Assembly: GCA_018262975.1 (NCBI GenBank)
Contig: JADFDG010000020.1
Coordinates: forward strand, 1 to 64,000
Length of the DNA: 64,000 bases
Source: Gammaproteobacteria bacterium
Lineage (GTDB): Bacteria > Pseudomonadota > Gammaproteobacteria > Pseudomonadales > JADFDG01
Direction of reading: 5' to 3'
Position numbers and translations under genes: made by a program. A model generated the notes under the pieces. The model saw nothing but the letters and a program-made list of their open reading frames with translations, was not told the DNA's origin and did not search any database. Position 1 is the first letter of the stretch. Every line of letters starts with the position of its first letter. Below, one piece after another: positions 17,688-28,515 of the stretch.

Positions 17688-18722
17688 ATGGGAATCAGCC
17701 GACAGCTCACCCCGCCGAAGCACCAGGTCGCCATGGTGCTGGACCTCAACAAGTGCCTGGGTTGCCACACCTGCACGGTCGCCTGCAAGACGCTGTGGAA
17801 CCGTGACCAGGGCACCGACTACGCCTACTGGAACAACGTCGAGACGGCGCCCGGCAAGGGCTACCCGAAGATGTGGAGCGCCACCGGCTCGCGCACCGAA
17901 ACCGGTGAAGTGAAGCGCGGCGAGATCCCGGACGTGGACCAGGATTACGGCCGCAGCTGGAAGTTCAACCACGACAAGACCTTCTTCAAGTCGAACGGAC
18001 CGCGCGAGTGGCTGAAGCCGGAAGGCAACCCGCAGTGGGGCCCGAACTGGGACGAGGATCGCGGCGAAGGCGAGTACCCGCAGGACAACCACTACTTCTA
18101 CCTGCCGCGCCTGTGCAACCACTGCACGCACCCGGCCTGCCTCGATGCCTGCCCGCGCAGCGCCATCGACAAGCGCCAGGAAGACGGCATCGTGCTGGTC
18201 AACCAGGACAAGTGCCACGGCTACCGGTTCTGCGTGGAAGCCTGCCCGTACAAGAAGGTCTACTTCGACCCGAAGCGCCAGGTCGCCACCAAGTGCATCT
18301 TCTGCCTGCCGCGCATGGAAGAAGGCACCGCGCCGGCCTGCGCCCGCCAGTGCCCGGGCCGCCTGCGCTTCGTGGGTTACCTCGACGACGAAAACGGCCC
18401 GATCTGGAAGCTGGTGCACAAGTGGAAGGTGGCCATCCCGCTGCACCCGGAATTCGACCTCGGCCCCAACGTGTTCTACGTACCGCCGATGAGCCCGCAG
18501 GCGATCGGTCCGGACGGCCAGCCCACCGGCGAGCCGCGTATCCCGATGAGCTACCTGGAGTCGCTGTTCGGCCCCGCCGTGCGCGACGCGCTGGCGATCG
18601 TCGAAGCCGAGCGTGCCAAGAAAAAAGCCGGCCAGCCCAGCGAGCTGATGGACATCCTCATCGCCTACGACTGGAACAACAACTTCCACATCGACCCGGC
18701 CGTACACCGGGAAGTGATCTGA
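17688..18722 (+). CDS. Molybdoenzyme iron-sulfur (beta) subunit
   Basis: 344-residue electron-transfer subunit with four cysteine clusters: C23-x2-C26-x2-C29-x3-C33; C143-x2-C146-x4-C151-x3-C155; C176-x2-Y179-x2-C182-x3-C186; and C203-x2-C206-x11-C218-x3-C222. In the third, Tyr replaces the second cysteine (Trp in NarH), which predicts one [3Fe-4S] and three [4Fe-4S] clusters, as in the EbdB/DdhB/SerB/NarH family. There is no signal peptide, so export would be by piggy-back on the Tat-borne catalytic subunit. It passes electrons between the Mo subunit and the heme b subunit. GGAG precedes its ATG, 12 bp after the catalytic gene. Confidence 0.92.
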   Translation: MGISRQLTPPKHQVAMVLDLNKCLGCHTCTVACKTLWNRDQGTDYAYWNNVETAPGKGYPKMWSATGSRTETGEVKRGEIPDVDQDYGRSWKFNHDKTFFKSNGPREWLKPEGNPQWGPNWDEDRGEGEYPQDNHYFYLPRLCNHCTHPACLDACPRSAIDKRQEDGIVLVNQDKCHGYRFCVEACPYKKVYFDPKRQVATKCIFCLPRMEEGTAPACARQCPGRLRFVGYLDDENGPIWKLVHKWKVAIPLHPEFDLGPNVFYVPPMSPQAIGPDGQPTGEPRIPMSYLESLFGPAVRDALAIVEAERAKKKAGQPSELMDILIAYDWNNNFHIDPAVHREVI

Positions 18723-18744
18723 CGGACAACCGGGAACGACACAG

Positions 18745-19287
18745 ATGAATACTCGCAGCATCAAGCTGGTGGTCGCGCCCACGGGCTTCCAGCCGGGCGG
18801 CTACATCGCCAAGGCCTATGCCGACCGCAACACCGCGCTGACCGGCAAGGCCGACGTCGGCGTCGACACCGCCAACGGCTTCGTGATCAGCCTGCGCTGG
18901 AAATGCCAGCACCCGATGATCGATGCCAGCGACAACCCCAGGCAGTTCATCGATGCCTGCGCACTGCTGGTGCCGGAAAAGGCCGATGCCCCGTGGATCA
19001 CCATGGGTGCGCCGGGCCTGCCGGTGGCCGGCGTGCTGTGGCGCGCCGACAAGACGCAGCCCATGGCGATCCGTGCCGAGGGCCTCGGCAGCGTGCAACG
19101 CAGCGAGGCACCGAACAACTGGAAGGCAGAGTCGAACTATGCCGACGGCTACTGGCGGGTCACCTTCACCCTGCCGCAATGGGCACCGCTGGCCGAGCAC
19201 AGGCAGTTCGCCATCGCCGTCTGGCAGGGTGCGCAGAGCGAGCGGGCCGGCCTGAAGTCGATCAGCGAAGGCTGGCTGCCGCTGTGA
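18745..19287 (+). CDS. Molybdoenzyme heme b (gamma) subunit
   Basis: 180-residue protein matching the ethylbenzene-dehydrogenase gamma/EB_dh heme-binding family. Family heme ligands are one Met and one Lys; candidates here are Met87 in W-I-T-M-G-A-P and Lys171 in E-R-A-G-L-K-S-I-S, the latter in the conserved C-terminal E-R-x-x-x-K-S-x-S block. It would deliver electrons to, or take them from, a periplasmic carrier. The N-terminus (MNTRSIKLVVAPTG) has neither a Sec nor a Tat signal, whereas some relatives such as DdhC are made with one; export with the Tat complex is inferred. The TGA stop overlaps the GTG start of the chaperone gene. Confidence 0.82.
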   Translation: MNTRSIKLVVAPTGFQPGGYIAKAYADRNTALTGKADVGVDTANGFVISLRWKCQHPMIDASDNPRQFIDACALLVPEKADAPWITMGAPGLPVAGVLWRADKTQPMAIRAEGLGSVQRSEAPNNWKAESNYADGYWRVTFTLPQWAPLAEHRQFAIAVWQGAQSERAGLKSISEGWLPL

Positions 19288-19778
19288 GCGACGACAACGA
19301 GGTAGAGCTGTCGCCGCACGCCATGGTGTTCGTGGCGTGGTCCCGCGTGTGGAGCCCGCTGGTGGACGACGCCCTGCGCCGCGAGGCCTGGGAGCAACTG
19401 GCCCTGCCCGCGGATTTCGACGCAGTCGCCACCGACTTCCTGACCGCCTTCCACGTGGCGATGCCGCAACCCCCGGCCACGCTGCTGCTGCATGCCGCGC
19501 TCAACCAGGACGGCGGCAACGTGCGCGAGGACTTCGTGCGCATCATGGAATACCTCGACGTGGAGTACGACGAGGCCGGCCGGCTGGCGCCGGACCACCT
19601 GGCCTGTGCCTGCGAGCTGTTCGCGCTGGCGATCCACCTCGAGGAGCCGGTACTGGTGCAGGGCTTGCGCGAACGCTACCTGGGGCCCTGGAGCCAGATG
19701 GCACAGCAGGCGCTGCAAGGCCACCCGGCGCTGGCCGGCGTGGTCGCCCAGTTTGCCGAGGACGTCGGGGCGCTCTGA
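19284..19778 (+). CDS. TorD/NarJ-like assembly chaperone (delta)
   Basis: 164-residue, all-helical acidic protein in the position of EbdD/DdhD/SerD. Such chaperones hold the catalytic subunit until the Mo cofactor is inserted and guard its Tat signal; they are not part of the final enzyme. The helical D-F-x-x-x-x-T-D-F-L-x-A-F-H pattern and an acidic E-Y-L-D-V-E-Y-D-E stretch fit the family, but it is shorter than most (~190-220 residues). The GTG at 19284 overlaps the gamma stop (GTGA), implying coupling; an ATG 14 codons later is possible. The identification leans on operon position. Confidence 0.72.
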   Translation: MSDDNEVELSPHAMVFVAWSRVWSPLVDDALRREAWEQLALPADFDAVATDFLTAFHVAMPQPPATLLLHAALNQDGGNVREDFVRIMEYLDVEYDEAGRLAPDHLACACELFALAIHLEEPVLVQGLRERYLGPWSQMAQQALQGHPALAGVVAQFAEDVGAL

Positions 19779-19893
19779 GCACCCCCTCCGCGCCCGGCGC
19801 ACCTTGCTGGTGCGCCCCGCACCGAGGCTGAGTACCTGCCGACCGCAGCACCCTGATCCGGTCAAATCGCCAGCCGGTCGCCGTTCATCAAAA

Positions 19894-19922
19894 TTTACAG
19901 TCCGGCACGGGGCGCGTATCAT
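19894..19922 (+). promoter_or_regulatory. Sigma70-type promoter for the nuo operon
   Basis: TTTACA (19894-19899), a 17-bp spacer and TATCAT (19917-19922) match the sigma70 consensus at 5/6 in each box. It lies in the 208-bp gap between the molybdoenzyme operon and nuoA, about 65 bp upstream of the nuoA start. The leader downstream includes a G/C-rich stretch and a short inverted repeat (CGTCTC ... GAGACG). Confidence 0.72.
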
Positions 19923-19986
19923 CCGCGCCGCCCGGCCACCCCCCGGGGGGCGGTCGTCTCTCAACGTCGAGACGGGAGCTACTGGC

Positions 19987-20424
19987 GTGTCCCCTACTGA
20001 AACCCTTGCCCAGTACTGGTCCCTCGGCGCCTTTATCGTCCTGGTGATGGTGATCATCGCCTTCATGGTGGCGGTACCCGTCTGGTTGGGCGGCCGCTAC
20101 TGGGGTCGCGCCAAGGCCGAGCCCTTCGAATCCGGCGTGGTCTCCCAGGGTGGCGCCCGCCTGCGCCTGTCCGCCAAGTTCTACCTGGTCGCGATGTTCT
20201 TCGTGATCTTCGACGTCGAAGCCCTCTTCCTTTATGCCTGGGCCGTGTCGGTCCGCGAGGCCGGCTGGGCCGGCTTCGTGGTGATCAGCATTTTCGCCGC
20301 CGAGCTGCTGCTCGGCCTGGTCTACCTCTGGCGCATCGGCGCACTCGACTGGGCGCCTGCCCAGCGCCGTCGTCGCCAGCAGCGGCAGGATGCCACTTCT
20401 CCCTCTGCCACGCCGTCGCCCTGA
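19987..20424 (+). CDS. nuoA: NADH-quinone oxidoreductase subunit A
   Basis: 145-residue membrane subunit of complex I. Three hydrophobic spans are visible (~13-38, 66-86, 96-117), with the conserved loop P-F-E-S-G between spans 1 and 2 and the F-D-V-E-A-L-F-L-Y motif in span 2. It helps form the quinone entry and proton-coupling region. The GTG at 19987 is preceded by GGGAG and gives the usual NuoA length; longer in-frame starts would run into the upstream intergenic region. First gene of nuoA-N. The C-terminus has an R/Q-rich tail (R-R-R-R-Q-Q-R-Q). Confidence 0.95.
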   Translation: MSPTETLAQYWSLGAFIVLVMVIIAFMVAVPVWLGGRYWGRAKAEPFESGVVSQGGARLRLSAKFYLVAMFFVIFDVEALFLYAWAVSVREAGWAGFVVISIFAAELLLGLVYLWRIGALDWAPAQRRRRQQRQDATSPSATPSP

Positions 20425-20436
20425 GCGAGGTCCCGC

Positions 20437-21108
20437 ATGAAATACACGCTCACCCGCATCGACCCCAACCAGGCCGATCGCTATCCGCACGAGCAGAAGC
20501 AGGTGGTGGACGATCCCATCGAGGAGAAAGTCCGCAACTCGGTCTACATGGGCAAGCTCGAGGAGATGGTTCACGCCGGCGTGAACTGGAGCCGCAAGAA
20601 CTCCATCTGGCCGTACAACTTCGGCATCTCCTGCTGCTACGTGGAGATGACCACCGCCTTCACCGCCCCGCACGACATCGCCCGCTTCGGCTCGGAAGTG
20701 CTGCGTGCCTCGCCGCGCCAGGCCGACCTGATGGTGATCGCCGGCACCTGCTTCGTGAAGATGGCGCCGGTCATCCAGCGTTTGTATGAGCAGATGCTCG
20801 AGCCGAAGTGGGTCATCTCCATGGGTTCCTGTGCGAACTCCGGCGGCATGTACGACATCTATTCGGTGGTCCAGGGCGTGGACAAGTTCCTGCCGGTGGA
20901 CCTGTACATTCCCGGCTGCCCACCGCGCCCGGAAGCGTTCCTGCAGGGCCTGATGATGCTGCAGGACTCCATCGGCAAGGAGCGCCGCCCGCTGACCTGG
21001 GTCGGTGGCGAACAGGGCGTGTTCAAGCCGGTGATGCAGGCCGAGCGCGAGCGCAAGCACGCCGAGCGCATTGCCGTGACCAACCTCCGTACGCCGGACC
21101 AGGTGTGA
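20437..21108 (+). CDS. nuoB: NADH-quinone oxidoreductase subunit B
   Basis: 223-residue subunit carrying iron-sulfur cluster N2, the last cluster before quinone. The cluster cysteines are recognisable: tandem C66-C67 in G-I-S-C-C-Y-V-E, one in A-G-T-C-F-V-K, one in [18 protein letters not shown] is the conserved quinone-site loop. The ~40-residue N-terminal stretch (including [10 protein letters not shown]) is longer than in minimal homologs, and the C-terminus has a charged tail. It sits 12 bp after nuoA and 4 bp before nuoCD. Confidence 0.97.
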   Translation: MKYTLTRIDPNQADRYPHEQKQVVDDPIEEKVRNSVYMGKLEEMVHAGVNWSRKNSIWPYNFGISCCYVEMTTAFTAPHDIARFGSEVLRASPRQADLMVIAGTCFVKMAPVIQRLYEQMLEPKWVISMGSCANSGGMYDIYSVVQGVDKFLPVDLYIPGCPPRPEAFLQGLMMLQDSIGKERRPLTWVGGEQGVFKPVMQAERERKHAERIAVTNLRTPDQV

Positions 21109-21112
21109 CGCG

Positions 21113-22888
21113 ATGACCGAGACCGCCACCCCTGCCCCGCTCGCCGGCGGCGAGCACGAAGTCGTCCGCGAACTCGCGGCGCGCTTCGGCAACGATGCCT
21201 TCGTTTTCCAGAAGACGCTCGACAAGGTGCCCACCCTGTGGGTGCCGCGCGCGCAGGTCAGCGAGGTACTGAAGTACCTGCGCGGCCTGCCCAAGCCCTA
21301 CGTCATGCTGTACGACCTGTCGGCCATCGACGAGCGCCTGCGCACCAAGCGTGACGGCCTGCCGGCCTCCGACTTCACAGTGTTCTACCACCTGATGTCG
21401 CTGGACAGGAACAGCGACGTGCGCATCAAGGTCGCGCTGTCCGCCGACGACCTCAGCATCCCCACCGCGCGCAACATCTGGCCGAACGCCGATTGGTACG
21501 AGCGCGAGGTCTGGGACCTGTTCGGCATCACCTTCGCCGGCCACCCGCACCTGGTGCGCATCCTGCTGCCGCGCTACTGGCAGGGCCACCCGCTGCGCAA
21601 GGACTACCCGGCGCGCGCCACCGAGTTCGACCCGTTCATCCTCACCGCCGACCAGCAGGACATGGCGCAGGACGCCCTGCTGTTCAAGCCCGAGGAATGG
21701 GGCATGCAGCGCAGCACCGGGAGCGAGGACTACATGTTCCTCAACCTCGGCCCGAACCACCCGTCCGCGCACGGTGCGTTCCGCATTGCGCTGCAGCTGG
21801 ACGGCGAGGAAATCGTCGACTGCGTGCCCGACATCGGCTACCACCACCGTGGCGCCGAAAAGATGGCCGAGCGCCAGACCTGGCACTCGTACATCCCGTA
21901 CACGGATCGCATCGACTACCTCGGCGGGGTAATGAACAACCTGCCGTACGTGATGGCGGTCGAGCAGCTCGCCGGCATCACCGTGCCGGACCGCGTGAAC
22001 GTCATCCGCATCATGATGACCGAGCTGTTCCGCATCAACAGCCACCTGCTGTTCCTCGGCACCTACATCATCGACACCGGCGCGATGACGCCGATCTTCT
22101 TCATCTTCACCGATCGCCAGAAGGTCTACGACGTCATTGAGGCGGTAACCGGCTTCCGCATGCACCCGGCGTGGTTCCGCATCGGCGGCGTGGCGCACGA
22201 CCTGCCCAAGGGCTGGGAACAGCTGGTGCAGAACCTGCTGGACTGGATGCCCAAGCGCCTGAAGGAATACGAGAAGGCCGCGCTGAAGAACAGCATCCTC
22301 AAGGCCCGCACGCGCGGCGTCGCGCAGTACAACACCGACGAGGCGCTGGCCTGGGGCACCACCGGTGCCGGCCTGCGCGCCACCGGCATGGCCTTCGACC
22401 TGCGCAAGGCACGCCCGTACGCCGGCTACGAGAACTTCGACTTCGAGGTGCCGACCGGCAACAACGGCGACGCCTACGACCGCTGCCTGGTGCGCGTCGA
22501 GGAAATCCGCCAGAGCCTGCGCATCATCGAGCAGTGCATGAAGAACATGCCGGCCGGCCCGTACAAGGCCGACCACCCGCTGTCGGTGCCGCCGCCGAAG
22601 GAGCGCACGCTGCAGGACATCGAGACGCTGATCAACCACTTCGTGAACGTGTCGTGGGGCCCGGTGATGCCGGCCGGCGAGGCGAGCATGATGATCGAGG
22701 GCACCAAGGGCCTCGGTGGTTACTACCTCACGTCCGATGCCTCGACCATGAGTTACCGCACGCGCATCCGCGTGCCGAGCTTCCCGCACCTGCAACAGAT
22801 CCCGTCCGTGATCCGCGGCTCCATGATCCCGGACCTCATCGTCTACCTCGCCTCCATCGATTTCGTGATGGCGGACGTCGACAGGTAA
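21113..22888 (+). CDS. nuoCD: NADH-quinone oxidoreductase subunits C and D, fused
   Basis: 591-residue fusion of the 30-kDa (NuoC) and 49-kDa (NuoD) hydrophilic subunits. The C part (~1-190) includes [10 protein letters not shown] and [17 protein letters not shown]. The D part begins near 205 with [12 protein letters not shown] and ends with [18 protein letters not shown], the classic NuoD terminus that lines the quinone cavity. The fused arrangement is as in E. coli and most gammaproteobacteria, and supports the lineage call. Confidence 0.97.
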   Translation: MTETATPAPLAGGEHEVVRELAARFGNDAFVFQKTLDKVPTLWVPRAQVSEVLKYLRGLPKPYVMLYDLSAIDERLRTKRDGLPASDFTVFYHLMSLDRNSDVRIKVALSADDLSIPTARNIWPNADWYEREVWDLFGITFAGHPHLVRILLPRYWQGHPLRKDYPARATEFDPFILTADQQDMAQDALLFKPEEWGMQRSTGSEDYMFLNLGPNHPSAHGAFRIALQLDGEEIVDCVPDIGYHHRGAEKMAERQTWHSYIPYTDRIDYLGGVMNNLPYVMAVEQLAGITVPDRVNVIRIMMTELFRINSHLLFLGTYIIDTGAMTPIFFIFTDRQKVYDVIEAVTGFRMHPAWFRIGGVAHDLPKGWEQLVQNLLDWMPKRLKEYEKAALKNSILKARTRGVAQYNTDEALAWGTTGAGLRATGMAFDLRKARPYAGYENFDFEVPTGNNGDAYDRCLVRVEEIRQSLRIIEQCMKNMPAGPYKADHPLSVPPPKERTLQDIETLINHFVNVSWGPVMPAGEASMMIEGTKGLGGYYLTSDASTMSYRTRIRVPSFPHLQQIPSVIRGSMIPDLIVYLASIDFVMADVDR

Positions 22889-22894
22889 TGCCCC

Positions 22895-23431
22895 ATGACA
22901 ACCGGTAACTGCGGCTGTGCAGGTGGCCAGAACACCTGCGGTGGCAACAAGGGGAAAGATAACTTCGTGTTGTCCGACGCCGAGCGCCACGACATCGAGC
23001 ACGCCATGGAGCACTACGAGGACCCGCGCGCGGCCTCGATCGATGCGCTGAAGACCGTGCAGGCTTCGCGCGGCTGGGTGAGCGACGGCGCCATCGACGC
23101 CATCGCCGCCGTGCTGGGCATCCCCGCCTCCGACGTGGACGGTGTGGCCACCTTCTACAACCGCATCTACCGCAAGCCGGTCGGCCGCCACGTGATCAGC
23201 GTGTGCGACAGCATCGGCTGCTTCCTGACCGGCTACGAGGACGTGAAGTCCGAGCTGCAGAAGCAACTGGGCATCGAGTACGGCCGCACCACCGCCGACG
23301 GCCGCTTCACCCTGCTGCCGATCTGCTGCCTGGGCAACTGCGACAAGGGCCCGGCGCTGATGATCGACGACGACACGCACGGCCCGGTCGCGCCCGCCGA
23401 CGTGGCGAAGCTGCTGGAGCAGTACAAATGA
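22895..23431 (+). CDS. nuoE: NADH-quinone oxidoreductase subunit E
   Basis: 178-residue NADH-dehydrogenase module subunit with the N1a [2Fe-2S] cluster. Ligands are visible as C-D-S-I-G-C (C-x4-C) and C-L-G-N-C in [22 protein letters not shown] is the family signature. The N-terminal ~22 residues ([15 protein letters not shown]) are an unusual Cys/Gly-rich extension absent from the E. coli-type subunit as I know it. Six bp after nuoCD; its stop overlaps nuoF (ATGA). Confidence 0.95.
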   Translation: MTTGNCGCAGGQNTCGGNKGKDNFVLSDAERHDIEHAMEHYEDPRAASIDALKTVQASRGWVSDGAIDAIAAVLGIPASDVDGVATFYNRIYRKPVGRHVISVCDSIGCFLTGYEDVKSELQKQLGIEYGRTTADGRFTLLPICCLGNCDKGPALMIDDDTHGPVAPADVAKLLEQYK

Positions 23432-24747
23432 GCCACCACGTCCTGTACTCCGGCAAGACCGGCGAAACGCACCCGCTCACCTTCCGTATCCGCGACGACC
23501 GCCAGCCGGTGTGGCTGGCCGAGTACGAAGCGCAGGACGGCTACGCCGCCCTGCGCAAGGCGCTCAAGGAGATGGACCCGGCCGCCGTGCAGGCGACCGT
23601 GAAGGATTCCAACCTGCGTGGCCGCGGCGGCGCGGGCTTCCCCACCGGCGTGAAGTGGTCACTGATCCCGATGGGGCCGGACGCCGGCAAGAAATACCTG
23701 GTGTGCAACGCCGACGAGATGGAGCCGGGCACCTTCAAGGACCGCCTGCTCATGGAAAACCTGCCCCACCAGCTGGTGGAGGCGATGATCCTGTCCGCGT
23801 ACGCGATCCAGGCGTACCGCGGCTATATCTTCCTGCGCGGCGAGTACGTGGTGGCCGCCGAGCGCCTGAACAAGGCCATCGCCGAGGCGAAGGCCGCCGG
23901 CTACATCGGCAAGAACGTGCTGGGCACCGGCTGGGACTTCGAGCTGTACGTGCACACCGGCGCCGGCCGCTACATCTGCGGCGAGGAAACCGCGCTGATC
24001 AACTCGCTGGAAGGCCGCCGCGCCAACCCGCGCGCCAAGCCGCCGTTCCCGCAGATCGCCGGCGCCTGGGGCAAGCCGACCATCGTCAACAACGTCGAGT
24101 CGCTGTCCAACGTGCCGCACATCATCCTGCGCGGCGCCGAGTGGTTCAAAGGGCTGTCGCAGGGCAAGAGCCCGGACGGCGGCACCAAGCTGTACGGCAT
24201 CTCCGGCCGCACCAGGCGCACCGGCGTGTGGGAACTGCCGATCGGCACCAGCGCGCGCGAGATCTTCGAGGAGCACGGCGGCGGCATGCAGGACGGCCTG
24301 TCGCTGAAGTGCTGGCTGCCGGGCGGCGCCTCCACCGACTTCCTGCTGCCCGAGCACCTCGACCTGGCCATGGACTTCGACACCATCATGAAGGCCGGCT
24401 CGCGCATGGGCACCGGCCTGATCATGGCGGTGGACAACCGCCAGAACATGGTGTCGGTGGTGCGCAACCTGGAAGAGTTCTTCGCGCGTGAATCCTGCGG
24501 CTGGTGCACGCCCTGCCGCGACGGACTGCCGTGGACGGTGAAGGTCCTGCGCGCCATCGAGAAGGGCGAAGGCAAGCCCGGCGACATCGAGTTCCTGCAG
24601 AAGATGACCCGCGACCTGTGGATCGGCAAGACGTTCTGCGCGCACGCGCCGGGCGCCATGGAGCCGCTGCAGAGCGCGATCAAGTTCTTCCGCGACGAAT
24701 TCCAGCAAGGCATCCCGTCGCAGATTCCCGCGACGGCAGTGAACTGA
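23428..24747 (+). CDS. nuoF: NADH-quinone oxidoreductase subunit F
   Basis: 439-residue subunit that binds NADH and FMN and carries cluster N3. The FMN/NADH loop is [14 protein letters not shown] (~63-76), with [14 protein letters not shown] following. N3 ligands are [12 protein letters not shown] plus a later Cys in K-T-F-C-A-H-A-P-G. The ATG at 23428 overlaps the nuoE stop by four bases, so NuoE and NuoF are translationally coupled, as expected for a heterodimeric module. Confidence 0.97.
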   Translation: MSHHVLYSGKTGETHPLTFRIRDDRQPVWLAEYEAQDGYAALRKALKEMDPAAVQATVKDSNLRGRGGAGFPTGVKWSLIPMGPDAGKKYLVCNADEMEPGTFKDRLLMENLPHQLVEAMILSAYAIQAYRGYIFLRGEYVVAAERLNKAIAEAKAAGYIGKNVLGTGWDFELYVHTGAGRYICGEETALINSLEGRRANPRAKPPFPQIAGAWGKPTIVNNVESLSNVPHIILRGAEWFKGLSQGKSPDGGTKLYGISGRTRRTGVWELPIGTSAREIFEEHGGGMQDGLSLKCWLPGGASTDFLLPEHLDLAMDFDTIMKAGSRMGTGLIMAVDNRQNMVSVVRNLEEFFARESCGWCTPCRDGLPWTVKVLRAIEKGEGKPGDIEFLQKMTRDLWIGKTFCAHAPGAMEPLQSAIKFFRDEFQQGIPSQIPATAVN

Positions 24748-24764
24748 ACTGGTGAAGCACTGAC

Positions 24765-27491
24765 ATGGCCACCATCCACGTAGACGGCAAGCAATTCGAA
24801 GTCGACGGCAGCGACAACCTGCTGAAGGCCTGCCTGTCGCTGGGCATCGACATCCCCTACTTCTGCTGGCACCCGGCGCTGGGCTCCGTGGGCGCCTGCC
24901 GCCAGTGTGCGGTCAAGCAGTACGCCAACGCCGACGACAAGCGCGGCCGCCTGGTGATGAGCTGCATGACGCCGGCTACCAACGGCACCATCATCTCGGT
25001 GACCGACCAGGAAGCGAAGGACTTCCGCGCCTCGGTGGTCGAGTGGCTGATGACCAACCACCCGCACGACTGCCCGGTATGCGAGGAAGGCGGCAACTGC
25101 CACCTGCAGGACATGACCGTCATGTCCGGCCACAACCAGCGCCACTACCGCTTCACCAAGCGCACCCACCAGAACCAGGACCTCGGCCCGTTCATCAACC
25201 ACGAGATGAACCGCTGCATCGCCTGCTACCGCTGCGTGCGCTACTACAAGGACTACGCCGGCGGCACCGACCTCGGCGTGTTCGGCGCGCACGACAACGT
25301 CTATTTCGGCCGCAACTGCGACGGCAAGCTGGAGAGCGAATTCTCCGGCAACCTCGCCGAGGTCTGCCCCACCGGCGTGTTTACCGACAAGACCCACTCC
25401 GCGCGCTACAACCGCAAGTGGGACATGCAGTTCGGCCCGAGCATCTGCCAGGGCTGCGCGGTGGGCTGCAACACGTCGCCGGGCGAGCGCTACGGCGAAC
25501 TGCGTCGCATCGAGAACCGCTACAACGGCTCGGTGAACCATTATTTCCTCTGCGACCGTGGCCGTTTCGGCTACGGCTACGTGAACCGCCAGGACCGTCC
25601 GCGCCAGCCGCAGCTGCGCCGTGACGGCGAACTGGTCGCGGTGTCGCTGGACGACGCCGTCGGCATCGCCGGCCAGCAACTCAAGGGCGCCCGCCGCGTG
25701 CTGGGCATCGGCTCGCCGCGCGCCTCGCTGGAAGCCAACGCCGCGCTGCGCGCGCTGGTGGGCGCGGAGAACTTCAGCGCCGGCGTGAACGCCGCCGAAC
25801 TGGCGCTGCTGCACGCCGCCCGCGACACCCTGCGCGACTGCGGCGTGCGCACGCCGAGCCTGCGCGACATCGAGAAGTTCGATGCCGTGGTGGTGCTGGG
25901 CGAGGACGTCACGCAGACCGCCCCGCGTATCGCGCTGGCGCTGCGCCAGTCCGCCAAGCAGCGCGCCAAGGCCGACGCCGCCGCGCGCAAGGTCGCCGAG
26001 TGGCAGGCCTACGCCATCAACGACATCGGCCAGCGCAACCTGAGCCCGGTGTTCATCGCCTCCTTCACCGCCACCCGCCTCGACGACATCGCCGCCGCCA
26101 CCGTGCACGCGGCCGCCGATGACATCGCCCGCCTGGGCTACGCGGTGGCGCACGCCATCGACCCGCAGGCACCGGCGGTGCCGGGCCTGGATGCCGACAA
26201 CGCCGCGCTGGCGCAACGCATCGCCGACGCGCTGCTGGCCGCCAGCCGTCCGCTGGTGGTCTCCGGCACCGGCGCAGCCAGCGCCGCGGTGATTGCCGCT
26301 GCCGGCAACATCGCCCGCGCCCTTGCCGCGCGCGGCAAGGCCGACGCCGGCCTGACGCTGGTGGTGCCGGAAGTGAACAGCCTGGGCATCGCGCTGATCG
26401 ACGGCATCGCCCTCGAGGACGCCCTGGATGCACTGGCCCGCCGCGACGCCGACGCCGTGGTCGTGCTGGAAAACGACCTCTACCGCCGCCTGCCGGCCGC
26501 GCAGGTGGATGCCGCACTGGCTGCCGCGCGCCACCTGATCGTGGTCGACCACCAGCGCACCGCCACCGCCGACAAGGCCGGCCTGCTGCTGTCCGCCGCC
26601 TCGTTCGCCGAGGGCGACGGCACGGTGGTCAGCAACGAGGGCCGCGCGCAGCGCTACTACGCCGTGTACGACCCGGCCTACTACCGCAACACCGACGTGA
26701 TCCGTCCGTCCTGGCGCTGGCTGCACGCGATCGACTGCGCGCGCCACGGCAAGGCCGTGGACTGGGCGACGTTCGACGACGCCACCCACGATTGCGCCGC
26801 GCAACTGCCGGCCCTGGCACGCATCGTCGATGCCGCACCCGACGCCACCTTCCGCGTCGGCGGCCTGAAGATCGCCCGCGAGCCGCGTCGCTACTCCGGC
26901 CGCACCGCGATGCGCGCCAACCAGAACGTCAGCGAGCCGCGCGCGCCGCATGACGCCGACTCGGCCCTGACCTTCTCCATGGAAGGCTACGTGGGCCCGA
27001 TGGAACCGGGTCCGCTCACGCCGTTCGCCTGGAGCCCGGGCTGGAACTCGCCGTCGGCCTGGAACAAGTTCCAGGACGAGATCGGTGGCCACCTCAAGGG
27101 CGGTGACGGCGGCGTGCGCCTGATCGAGCCGCAGGCCGCCGGCGGCTACGCCACGGACATCCCGGCCGCGTCCGGCGCATGCACGGATACCCTGCTGGCC
27201 GCGCCGCTGCACCACATCTTCGGCAGTGACGAACTCACCGCCCGCGCCGACGTCGTGGCGGGCCAGGCACCCGCCGCCTACGTCGCGCTGGCCGCGGCAG
27301 ATGCCGCCCGCCTCGGCCTGGCTGACGGCGAACAGGTGCGCGTGACTGCCAACGGCAGCGTGACCGTGCTGCCGCTGCGCATCGACGCCACGCTGGCCGC
27401 CGGTATCGCCGGTCTTCCTGCCGGCGTAGCCGGCGCCCCGGTCATCCACGCGGCGACCCCGGTCACGGTCACCAGGGCGGTGGCCGCATGA
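24765..27491 (+). CDS. nuoG: NADH-quinone oxidoreductase subunit G
   Basis: 908-residue subunit with the chain of clusters from NADH toward quinone. N-terminal [2Fe-2S] ligands occur in Y-F-C-W-H-P and G-A-C-R-Q-C-A-V; the His-containing motif [12 protein letters not shown] holds N5; C-I-A-C-Y-R-C ... C-P-T-G holds N4; and C-Q-G-C-A-V-G-C (~226) is the extra N7-type cluster region. The rest is a molybdopterin-oxidoreductase-like domain without cofactor function, Ala-rich here. Its stop overlaps nuoH by four bases. Confidence 0.96.
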   Translation: MATIHVDGKQFEVDGSDNLLKACLSLGIDIPYFCWHPALGSVGACRQCAVKQYANADDKRGRLVMSCMTPATNGTIISVTDQEAKDFRASVVEWLMTNHPHDCPVCEEGGNCHLQDMTVMSGHNQRHYRFTKRTHQNQDLGPFINHEMNRCIACYRCVRYYKDYAGGTDLGVFGAHDNVYFGRNCDGKLESEFSGNLAEVCPTGVFTDKTHSARYNRKWDMQFGPSICQGCAVGCNTSPGERYGELRRIENRYNGSVNHYFLCDRGRFGYGYVNRQDRPRQPQLRRDGELVAVSLDDAVGIAGQQLKGARRVLGIGSPRASLEANAALRALVGAENFSAGVNAAELALLHAARDTLRDCGVRTPSLRDIEKFDAVVVLGEDVTQTAPRIALALRQSAKQRAKADAAARKVAEWQAYAINDIGQRNLSPVFIASFTATRLDDIAAATVHAAADDIARLGYAVAHAIDPQAPAVPGLDADNAALAQRIADALLAASRPLVVSGTGAASAAVIAAAGNIARALAARGKADAGLTLVVPEVNSLGIALIDGIALEDALDALARRDADAVVVLENDLYRRLPAAQVDAALAAARHLIVVDHQRTATADKAGLLLSAASFAEGDGTVVSNEGRAQRYYAVYDPAYYRNTDVIRPSWRWLHAIDCARHGKAVDWATFDDATHDCAAQLPALARIVDAAPDATFRVGGLKIAREPRRYSGRTAMRANQNVSEPRAPHDADSALTFSMEGYVGPMEPGPLTPFAWSPGWNSPSAWNKFQDEIGGHLKGGDGGVRLIEPQAAGGYATDIPAASGACTDTLLAAPLHHIFGSDELTARADVVAGQAPAAYVALAAADAARLGLADGEQVRVTANGSVTVLPLRIDATLAAGIAGLPAGVAGAPVIHAATPVTVTRAVAA

Positions 27492-28507
27492 GCATCGCCG
27501 ACATGTGGAACGCCGTCGTCGCCTGGTTCACCCCGGAAGTCGTCACGGTGCTGATCGCGATGATCAAGACCGTGGTGATCCTGCTCACCGTGGTGATCGG
27601 TTCGGCCATCATCATCTTCATCGAACGGCGCCTGCTGGGCCTGTGGCAGGGTCGCTACGGCCCGAACCGCGTCGGTCCGCAGGGCATTTTCCAGCTCGCC
27701 GCCGACATGGTGAAGATGTTCTTCAAGGAAGACTGGACGCCGCCGTTCGTCGACAAGCTGACGTTCTGGATCGCGCCGATGGTGGCGATGAGCGCGCTGC
27801 TGCTGGCGTTCGTGGTGATCCCGGTAACGCCGTCGTGGGGCGTCATCGACATGAACATCGGCATCCTGTTCTTCCTGGCGATGGCCGGCCTGGGCGTCTA
27901 CGCGGTCATGCTGGCCGGCTGGTCGAGCAACAGCAAGTACGCCCTCCTCGGCGGCGTGCGCTCGGCGGCGCAGACGGTGACCTACGAAGTGTTCATGGGC
28001 ATCTCGGTGATGGGCGTGGTCGCACTGACCGGGTCGTTCAACCTGCGCGACATCGTGCTGGCGCAGCAGGACACGTGGTACGTCATCCCGCAGTTCCTCG
28101 GCTTCCTCACCTTCGCCATTGCCGGCGTGGCGGTGGCGCACCGCGCGCCGTTCGACCTGCCGGAAGCCGAGCAGGAACTGGCGGCCGGCTACCAGACCGA
28201 GTACTCCGGCCTGAAGTGGGGCATGTTCTACGTGGGTGAATACATCGGCGTGGTGGTGGTCTCGGCGATCATCGTCACGCTGTTCTGCGGCGGCTGGCTC
28301 GGACCGGGCCCCGAGTGGCTGGCGCCGCTGTGGTTCGTCGCCAAGGTGATGCTGTTCGTGGTGCTGATGATCCTCATGCGCGCCGCCATGCCGCGCCCGC
28401 GCTACGACCAGCTGATGGACCTGGGCTGGAAGGTCTGCCTGCCGCTGACCGTGCTCAACCTGCTGGCCACCGGTGCGTACATCCTTTACACCGGCAGCAC
28501 GCCGTGA
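27488..28507 (+). CDS. nuoH: NADH-quinone oxidoreductase subunit H
   Basis: 339-residue membrane subunit with about eight hydrophobic spans, forming the quinone-binding chamber with NuoB/D. Family motifs: [20 protein letters not shown] (~40-60), [15 protein letters not shown] (~217-231), and [10 protein letters not shown] (~237). The acidic loop residues of the E-A-E-x-E block are those linked to proton coupling. ATGA overlap with nuoG. Confidence 0.97.
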   Translation: MSIADMWNAVVAWFTPEVVTVLIAMIKTVVILLTVVIGSAIIIFIERRLLGLWQGRYGPNRVGPQGIFQLAADMVKMFFKEDWTPPFVDKLTFWIAPMVAMSALLLAFVVIPVTPSWGVIDMNIGILFFLAMAGLGVYAVMLAGWSSNSKYALLGGVRSAAQTVTYEVFMGISVMGVVALTGSFNLRDIVLAQQDTWYVIPQFLGFLTFAIAGVAVAHRAPFDLPEAEQELAAGYQTEYSGLKWGMFYVGEYIGVVVVSAIIVTLFCGGWLGPGPEWLAPLWFVAKVMLFVVLMILMRAAMPRPRYDQLMDLGWKVCLPLTVLNLLATGAYILYTGSTP

Positions 28508-28515
28508 GGAATGCC

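Noticed and set aside
14541-18782. A 1413-codon open frame on the minus strand across the molybdoenzyme operon
   Set aside because: It is antisense to four well-supported genes, and its composition (H, V, R, A, G rich) is that expected from the reverse of GC-rich coding DNA. No motif is found in it.
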